Assembly (NCBI GenBank): GCA_031362405.1 | Contig: JANLSO010000065.1 | Coordinates: 1-18,201 of the forward strand | Length of the DNA stretch: 18,201 nt | From: JANLSO01 sp031362405 | GTDB taxonomy: Bacteria; Actinomycetota; Thermoleophilia; Miltoncostaeales; Miltoncostaeaceae | Direction: 5' to 3' | Part shown: in pieces, positions 13,665 through 18,201 of the stretch | How positions within the stretch are numbered: position 1 is the stretch's first letter | Layout of the letters: each line of letters starts with the position of its first letter | Made by a program: the position numbers and the translations under genes | The notes under the pieces: generated by a model | Seen by the model: only the letters and a program-made list of their open reading frames with translations | Told to the model about the DNA's origin: nothing | The model's database searches: none

Positions 13665-16600
13665 CTAGGCCCGGTCGATTCGTAAGGCAACGGGCTCGCC
13701 GTCGAGCATGTGCTCTTCGTGCGTGACCCCACCAAACGGTGCGCCGTGGCCGACGGTCAGGCGCACCGCCAGGGTCTCCGACGCGATCTGTTCGCGGTGC
13801 GCCTCGATGGCCTCGCGGGCGATGCCCGACCCATCGAGGTGCAGGAGAATCCGTTCCTCCACACGAAGGTCGGCCGACCGGCGGGCGCTCTGCACGGCGT
13901 GAACGATCTCCCGCGCGAAGCCTTCGCGGCGCAGCTCCGCGCTGATGTCGGTGGAAAGACCCACCGCGACCCCGCCGCTTTGGCCGACGGCATACCCGTC
14001 GGTGGAGTGGGCGTCGCGAAGAAGATCATCGGCCGAGAGGTCGTGGGTCTGGCCGTCGAGGGTGATGGTGACCGGCTCGCCGACGTCCATCCGTCGGGCG
14101 ACCTCGTCGGCGGGCAGAGCGGCTACCGCGGCCGCAACCGCCGGCATCTGCTTGCCAAAGCGCGGGCCCAGCGTCCGGAAGTTCGGTTTCAGGGTGACGG
14201 CGACCAGCTCACCCGGGTCGGTCACGAACCTCACGGCCTTGACGTTCAACTCGTCTTCGATGAGGTCGACCATCCGGCCGGCGGCATCAGCGGTGGCCGA
14301 CGGGCAGGCCACGACCGCCTCGGCCAGTGGTTGGCGCACCTTGAGCTTCGACTCGGCGCGGGCGGCGCGGCCGAGGGTGACGACCTCACGCACGGCCTCC
14401 ATCGCCGTCTCGAGGTCGGTGTCGCGGCGGTTGCCGGCCGACGGCCAGTCGGCCAGATGAACGCTCGCGGGGGCCTGCGCGTCGTGCGCGGCGACCAGGT
14501 TGCCGTAGATCTCCTCGGCGACGAACGGGCAAAACGGGGCGACGAGCAGCGCGATGGTCGACAGGCACTCGTGCAGGGTCGCAAAGGCCGCCCGGCTGTC
14601 GCCGTCGGCCGACACGTCACCCTGGCGGCCGCCCCAGAAGCGGCGCCGCGAGCTGCGTACGAACCAGTTCGACAGGTCGTCGACGAAGGCCTCGATGACG
14701 CGTCCCGCGCCGGTGGCGTCGTAGGCCTCGAGGCGGGCGGTGACCTCCGCGGTGACCCCATCGAGGCGGCTGAGGATCCACCGGTCAGTCGGTCGACGGT
14801 CGTCCATCGCCGGGTCGTCGGCGCCGGGGGTCCACCCATCGGGCAGGGCCGCGTAGGTCACAAGGAACGTATACGTGTTCCACAGGGTGAGCAGGAAGCG
14901 CCGCATGGCCTCGCCGACGGCTTCCAGGCTGAAGCGAAACGAATCCCACGGGCTCTGGGCGGTCAGCAGGTACCAGCGGAAGGCATCGGCGCCCTGGGCG
15001 TCGAGGACCGTCCAGGGCTCGACCACGTTGCCCTTTGACTTGCTCATCTTCTGACCCTCGCCATCGAGGATCAGCCCGAGACAGACCACGTTGCGGTAGG
15101 CCGTGGTGTCGAACAGCAGCGCGCTTTCGGCCAGCAGCGAGTAGAACCACCCGCGGGTCTGGTCAAGCGCCTCGCAGATGAAGTCGGCGGGAAACACGCC
15201 GGTCAGGTCGCCACCGTTCGCGAAGGGGTGGTGCTGCTGGGCGAACGGCATCGCGCCGCTGTCGTACCAGACGTCGAGCACCTCGGGCACACGGTTCATG
15301 CGCCCCCCGCAGCTACAGGACAGGTGGACGTCGTCGACGTAGGGCCGATGGGGATCCAGCTCGGGGTCGACCGGGTCGCTGGCCCGTTCGCGCATCTCGG
15401 CGAACGACCCGACCGCGTCGGCGGTGCCGCAGTCCTCGCACCGCCAGATCGGCAGCGGCGTGCCCCAGTAGCGCTCACGGGAGATCGCCCAGTCGACGTT
15501 GCCCTCGAGCCATTTGCCGAAGCGGCCGTCGCGGACCCGCTCGGGCTGCCAGCCGATGTCCGCGTTCAGGGCGATCATCCGGTCGCGCACCTCGGTGGTG
15601 CGGATGTACCAGCTCGGCTTGGCGTAGTAGAGCAGGGGCGTCGCGCAGCGCCAGCAGTGAGGGTAGCTGTGGGTGTGTGTGCGCTCGTAGAGCAGCACGC
15701 CGCGTGCGGCGAGATCGGCGATCAGCGCGCGGTCGGCGTCTTTGGCGAAGATACCTTCGACCAGCGGGACCTCCGCGGTGAAGCGGCCTTGGCGGTCGAC
15801 CGGGTTCGGGGCTCCGAAGCCGTGGGCACGGCCGACGGCCATGTCGTCTTCGCCGAAGGCCGGGGCGATGTGGACGATGCCGGTGCCGTCAGAGGTCGTC
15901 ACGAAGTCGGCAGCCACGACGACGTGCTCGCCGGGTAAGAAGCCGAACGGCGGGGTGTAGTGGCGCCCGACGAGGTCTTTGGCGTGCAGGTGGGTCACGA
16001 CCTTCGCGTCGTCACCGAGGATCGACGCGACCAGGGACTGCGCGAGGACGAAGCGCTCACCGTCACGCTCGACCACCGCGTACGTCTCGTCGGGCTTGAC
16101 GGCGGCGGCCTGGTTCGAGGGCAGCGTCCAGGGGGTGGTGGTCCAGACCAGGAGGGACGTGCCGGGCTCGTTGGTCAGGGGGAAGCGCACGACCACCGAC
16201 GGGTCGTCGACGTCGCGGTACCCCTGGGCGACCTCATGGCTCGACAGGGCCGTTCCGCAGCGCGGGCAGTACGGCACGACCTTGTCGCTCTCGTAGACGA
16301 GGCCACGTTTCCACAGCTCGGCGAGGCTCCACCAGACGCTCTCGATATACGAGGTGTCCATGGTGCGATACGCGCGGTCGGTGTCGATCCAAAAGCCGAT
16401 CCGCTCGGTCAGGCGCTCCCACTCGTCGAGGTAGGTGACGACCGATTCGCGGCAACGCGCGTTGAACTCGGCGATCCCGAAGGCCTCGATGTCGGGCTTT
16501 CCCGAGATGCCGAGCTGCTTTTCGACCTCCAGCTCGACGGGGAGGCCGTGGCAGTCCCACCCGCCGCGGCGGTCGACGAAGCGGCCGCGCATGGTCTGGA

Positions 16601-16814
16601 AGCGGGGGAAGATGTCTTTGAAGACGCGCGAGAGCACGTGGTGTGAGCCGGGCCGGCCGTTGGCCGTCGGCGGGCCCTCGTAGAAGACGTACGGCTCGCC
16701 GCCCGCGCGGGCGGCCATGCTCTGCTGAAAGACGCCCTGCTCACGCCAGACGGCGGCGATGCGCTCCTCCATCTGGACCCACTCGGAGGCCGGGCCGACC
16801 GGCTTCCAGGCCAT
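13665..16814 (-). CDS. ileS: Isoleucyl-tRNA synthetase
   Basis: 1049 aa. Charges tRNA-Ile with isoleucine in the cytoplasm. The class I ATP site reads GPPTANGRPGSHHV (47-60), with HHV in the HIGH position as is usual for the long actinobacterial/eukaryote-like type. WDCHGLPVE (86-94) and TTPWTLPSNQA in the editing (CP1) domain are family signatures, and KMSKSKGN begins at residue 589. Cysteine pairs occur mid-protein (YCPRCG, CWRCA, CEDCG, CSCGG), but the C-terminus has no cysteine cluster, unlike the E. coli type, which ends in a zinc finger. The anticodon-binding helical domain follows KMSKS. The ATG at 16814 overlaps the phosphatase stop as TGATG. Complete and normal in length. Confidence 0.98.
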   Translation of the reverse strand: MAWKPVGPASEWVQMEERIAAVWREQGVFQQSMAARAGGEPYVFYEGPPTANGRPGSHHVLSRVFKDIFPRFQTMRGRFVDRRGGWDCHGLPVELEVEKQLGISGKPDIEAFGIAEFNARCRESVVTYLDEWERLTERIGFWIDTDRAYRTMDTSYIESVWWSLAELWKRGLVYESDKVVPYCPRCGTALSSHEVAQGYRDVDDPSVVVRFPLTNEPGTSLLVWTTTPWTLPSNQAAAVKPDETYAVVERDGERFVLAQSLVASILGDDAKVVTHLHAKDLVGRHYTPPFGFLPGEHVVVAADFVTTSDGTGIVHIAPAFGEDDMAVGRAHGFGAPNPVDRQGRFTAEVPLVEGIFAKDADRALIADLAARGVLLYERTHTHSYPHCWRCATPLLYYAKPSWYIRTTEVRDRMIALNADIGWQPERVRDGRFGKWLEGNVDWAISRERYWGTPLPIWRCEDCGTADAVGSFAEMRERASDPVDPELDPHRPYVDDVHLSCSCGGRMNRVPEVLDVWYDSGAMPFAQQHHPFANGGDLTGVFPADFICEALDQTRGWFYSLLAESALLFDTTAYRNVVCLGLILDGEGQKMSKSKGNVVEPWTVLDAQGADAFRWYLLTAQSPWDSFRFSLEAVGEAMRRFLLTLWNTYTFLVTYAALPDGWTPGADDPAMDDRRPTDRWILSRLDGVTAEVTARLEAYDATGAGRVIEAFVDDLSNWFVRSSRRRFWGGRQGDVSADGDSRAAFATLHECLSTIALLVAPFCPFVAEEIYGNLVAAHDAQAPASVHLADWPSAGNRRDTDLETAMEAVREVVTLGRAARAESKLKVRQPLAEAVVACPSATADAAGRMVDLIEDELNVKAVRFVTDPGELVAVTLKPNFRTLGPRFGKQMPAVAAAVAALPADEVARRMDVGEPVTITLDGQTHDLSADDLLRDAHSTDGYAVGQSGGVAVGLSTDISAELRREGFAREIVHAVQSARRSADLRVEERILLHLDGSGIAREAIEAHREQIASETLAVRLTVGHGAPFGGVTHEEHMLDGEPVALRIDRA

Positions 16815-17473
16815 CAGGCGGCCTTCGATTCGGCGGTGAGGTGGGCGCGCGCGCCCGTGAAGTCGTCGAACGGCACGAAGGGCGTCCCGATTTCGGTGAG
16901 GTACTCGGCGAGGCCGTCACGGGCGAAAACGAGGTCGGCGGCGCCCGACACGCAGCGGTCAGAGATGCCGTCACCGAGGTAGACCACCGACTCGTCGGGG
17001 CGTTGCAACCGCGCCAGGTCGTGCCGTTTGCAGTTGCGATCGCAGAGCCCACAACGCTCGCCGCGGGCGGTCCACTCAAGGCGTGTGCCCTCGGGCGAGA
17101 AGTGCGCCTCGTGCGAATGGACCTCGAGGTCGGCGACGCCCAGCGACTCGAGCACGGTGTCGATGACCGAGCGAAAGCCGGACGACAGGATGACGACCCG
17201 GTGGCCGTTGCCACGCGCCCAGGCGACGAACTCGACGAATCCTTCGCGGAGACCGGCATCGGCGAGGACCAGCTCGCGTACCTGCTCGGGCGTCGCCCTG
17301 ACGGTGGCGAACTCGGCGGCCATCGCCTGCTCGATCGAGATCTCACCCCGGCGCAGGGCCGGCTCGTTCTCGTCCCAGACGGCACGGTCGCCGAACGTGT
17401 CGACGATCAGGTGCAGCGTGTCGCGACGCGTGATCGTTCCGTCGAAATCACATGCGATGAACAGGGGCGTCAC
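16814..17473 (-). CDS. HAD-superfamily phosphatase, MtnX/SerB-like
   Basis: 219 aa from a GTG at 17473. Motif I is DFDGTIT (9-15) with nucleophile D9 and acid D11; motif II SSGF (97-100); motif III K149; motif IV GDGISD (167-172). Order and spacing match the HAD-IB branch that includes phosphoserine phosphatase and MtnX (a methionine-salvage phosphatase). Just before motif III a cysteine group (C141, C144, C148; CGLCDRNC) resembles the one in MtnX-type proteins and may bind metal. The substrate cannot be assigned: no other methionine-salvage gene is nearby. The stop overlaps the ileS start by one base, so the two are probably co-transcribed. No ribosome site precedes the GTG; TAGCAT lies 9 nt upstream. 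Confidence 0.88.
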   Translation of the reverse strand: MTPLFIACDFDGTITRRDTLHLIVDTFGDRAVWDENEPALRRGEISIEQAMAAEFATVRATPEQVRELVLADAGLREGFVEFVAWARGNGHRVVILSSGFRSVIDTVLESLGVADLEVHSHEAHFSPEGTRLEWTARGERCGLCDRNCKRHDLARLQRPDESVVYLGDGISDRCVSGAADLVFARDGLAEYLTEIGTPFVPFDDFTGARAHLTAESKAA

Positions 17474-17715
17474 GGGCCGTCGATGCTAACAGAACCCCTT
17501 CGGGACGCCCTTCGAGGAGCGAAACGACAGCGTCGCCCCTCGCTGCGCGCATCGGTTCGCGGGTCCGCGACAAGGTATGACAATGGGATGCACCGCTGTA
17601 CCCCTGGTGGACCGGAACTCCGTCATCGCCTTCGAGCCCGACGACATCGACCCAGATGAACCTTCGAGATCGATGATCGCAACCTGCTCCACCTCGCGAG
17701 ATGCGGAGGTACGCG
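17474..17715. other. Intergenic stretch with possible remnant of a toxin-like gene
   Basis: No intact gene was recognised in these 240 bases. On the plus strand a 51-codon open frame (17583-17738) starts MGCTAVPLVDRNSVIAFEP and may be chance. In another plus frame, 17663-17710 reads FEIDDRNLLHLARCGG, which resembles the N-terminus of some BrnT-like toxins, but it has no in-frame start and the reading becomes arginine-rich and meaningless after about 18 codons. TATGAC (17576-17581) could be a plus-strand -10 box. The left 10-15 bases hold the phosphatase promoter region. Confidence 0.4.
17483..17488 (-). promoter_or_regulatory. Candidate -10 box (TAGCAT) for the phosphatase-ileS operon
   Basis: TAGCAT ends nine bases before the GTG at 17473. 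The intervening CGACGGCCC has no ribosome site, which suggests leaderless or near-leaderless transcription. No TTGACA-like element at 16-19 bp upstream. Confidence 0.4.
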
Positions 17716-17834
17716 ATGCCACCGACAACACTCGATGACGATCCCGCTGCGTGGCGCGCGAGAACGACGAGACGATGCACGAGGTCGCGCCCGAGTCCGC
17801 TCGAACCCCTTGACGGCCCTGTCTCCCGGTCCAA
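17716..17834 (+). pseudogene. Frameshifted N-terminal part of a ribbon-helix-helix antitoxin-like gene
   Basis: GGAGG (17705-17709) stands six bases before an ATG at 17716. The frame begins MPPTTLDDDPAAWRA and then turns arginine-rich. From about 17757 the acidic reading RENDETMHEVAPESARTP is in the frame of the downstream RHH gene and meets a TGA at 17811. From 17812 DGPVSRSK is back in the first frame, and from 17835 VPIRFSPG continues in the RHH frame. Joined, these pieces make one plausible protein leading straight into the RHH domain, implying about three 1-nt indels at short runs (GCGCGCG, CCCCTT, AAGTG). They could be real decay or sequencing/assembly error. Confidence 0.4.
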
Positions 17835-18125
17835 GTGCCGATCCGTTTCAGTCCGGGGATAGTCGCCGTGGGCCGGGCAGCCGAATCGGATGGGATGAGC
17901 GTGAGTTCCTGGATCCGTCATCTCGTCGAGAAGGAGCTTTCACGAGACGCACCCAGCGGACCGACCAGCCCGGCCGCAGCGCAAGCCGCCATCGAAACCG
18001 CGCGCGGGGCACGCAGGGAACTGGTATCCGCACTTCCCGTGTTGGCGAAGGTGGGCACTGCGACGGAAAGCGTCGAGCATCTGGGCACCCCCGCACCGCG
18101 AACCCGACCCGGGCGTGGCCGCTAG
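17835..18125 (+). CDS. Ribbon-helix-helix (CopG/antitoxin-like) protein
   Basis: 96 aa from a GTG at 17835; the frame is closed upstream by TGA at 17811. Residues 1-35 (VPIRFSPGIVAVGRAAESDG then MSVSSWIRHLVEKEL) follow the beta-strand/helix/helix pattern of RHH DNA-binding proteins, with the typical S-SWIR-LV-E helix 2. The rest (36-96) is an Ala/Pro/Arg-rich tail of unknown role. No ribosome site or -10 box precedes this GTG, and the DNA just upstream looks like the lost N-terminal half of the same gene, so this may be the surviving end of a broken antitoxin gene. No intact partner toxin is visible. Confidence 0.55.
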   Translation: MPIRFSPGIVAVGRAAESDGMSVSSWIRHLVEKELSRDAPSGPTSPAAAQAAIETARGARRELVSALPVLAKVGTATESVEHLGTPAPRTRPGRGR

Positions 18126-18128
18126 GCT
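18123..18128 (+). promoter_or_regulatory. Candidate -10 box (TAGGCT) before the right-edge hydrolase
   Basis: TAGGCT ends six bases before the GTG at 18135, at leaderless spacing, and no ribosome site intervenes. Its first three bases are also the TAG stop of the RHH gene, so the match is partly forced. Confidence 0.3.
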
Positions 18129-18134
18129 CAGTCG

Positions 18135-18201
18135 GTGAGCGCACCCCGACCGATCCTCATCCATGGCGCCGGAGCGGATGCCTCGCTGTGGGTCGGCCAG
18201 G
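18135..18201 (+). CDS. Probable alpha/beta hydrolase, N-terminal fragment (runs off the right edge)
   Basis: Only 22 codons are visible, from a GTG at 18135. MSAPRPILIHGAGADASLWV contains the beta-3 strand and oxyanion loop of alpha/beta hydrolases (LIHGAG, residues 8-13, then a W after about five residues). The nucleophile and the rest of the triad are outside the window, so enzyme class and substrate cannot be given. The start lies 9 nt after the RHH stop. Confidence 0.6.
   Translation, partial: MSAPRPILIHGAGADASLWVGQ

Noticed and set aside
13710..15038. Long plus-strand open frame opposite ileS
   Set aside because: It is antisense to a clear IleRS; the translation is Gly/Arg/Val-rich with no recognisable domain. 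Such frames are expected opposite GC-rich genes.
17448..17921. Minus-strand open frame of 157 codons over the phosphatase start and intergenic region
   Set aside because: No recognisable domain, it overlaps the phosphatase gene, and the plus-strand RHH reading is more protein-like.
1..18201. CRISPR arrays, tRNA/rRNA genes, insertion sequences, riboswitches
   Set aside because: No regularly spaced direct repeats, cloverleaf-like segments, transposase motifs or recognisable riboswitch cores were seen on reading. A covariance-model scan was not possible here.

Overview
The window is GC-rich DNA with dense, overlapping genes, many GTG starts and one TTG start. It carries a long IleRS without C-terminal cysteines, and a sigma factor fused to a zinc-binding anti-sigma-like domain. 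This fits a high-GC actinobacterium-like chromosome, possibly a Thermoleophilia/Solirubrobacterales-type lineage. The lineage is inferred from style and gene families only. No mobile element, CRISPR array, rRNA or tRNA was recognised.

Most of the window (about 1-12.2 kb) is a cell-surface polysaccharide locus. On the minus strand, running left from 5881, are an ABC-2 type polysaccharide export permease (Wzm type), its ATPase with a C-terminal Wzt-type cargo domain, a small coiled-coil protein, two GT4-type glycosyltransferases, a short glycosyltransferase-like protein that has lost its catalytic acidic residues, and a further glycosyltransferase cut by the left edge. A plus-strand glycosyltransferase (6007-7131) diverges from the permease. 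It converges on a second minus-strand run (12203 to 7142) of four glycosyltransferases followed by a two-helix potassium channel with a cytoplasmic RCK domain. An 8-bp inverted repeat lies at the convergence point. Almost all junctions in these runs are 1-4 nt stop/start overlaps (ATGA, GTGA, TTGA, TAGTG), which fix several starts internal to longer open frames and imply translational coupling. The likely product is a repeating surface glycan assembled in the cytoplasm by the glycosyltransferases and exported by the ABC pair; the coiled-coil protein may scaffold the assembly.

From 12.2 to 17.5 kb, still on the minus strand, are a sigma-70 family (ECF-like) factor with a built-in zinc anti-sigma motif and a probable membrane segment, ileS, and a HAD phosphatase of the MtnX/SerB-like type whose stop overlaps the ileS start. 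The sigma gene ends 10 nt before the first glycosyltransferase of the second run, so it may be co-transcribed with the glycan genes.

From 17.5 kb to the right edge the coding style changes. About 360 bp without an intact gene precede a small ribbon-helix-helix (antitoxin-like) protein. Reading across frames suggests that its N-terminal part, and a possible toxin remnant before it, have been broken by small indels. The window ends in the first codons of a probable alpha/beta hydrolase.

The most interesting items are: the broken toxin-antitoxin-like remnant; the potassium channel with a non-canonical filter, coupled to a glycosyltransferase; the free-standing coiled-coil protein beside the Wzm/Wzt pair; the glycosyltransferase without its catalytic glutamates; the sigma/anti-sigma fusion; and four GTG starts preceded by a TANNNT box at leaderless-promoter spacing.
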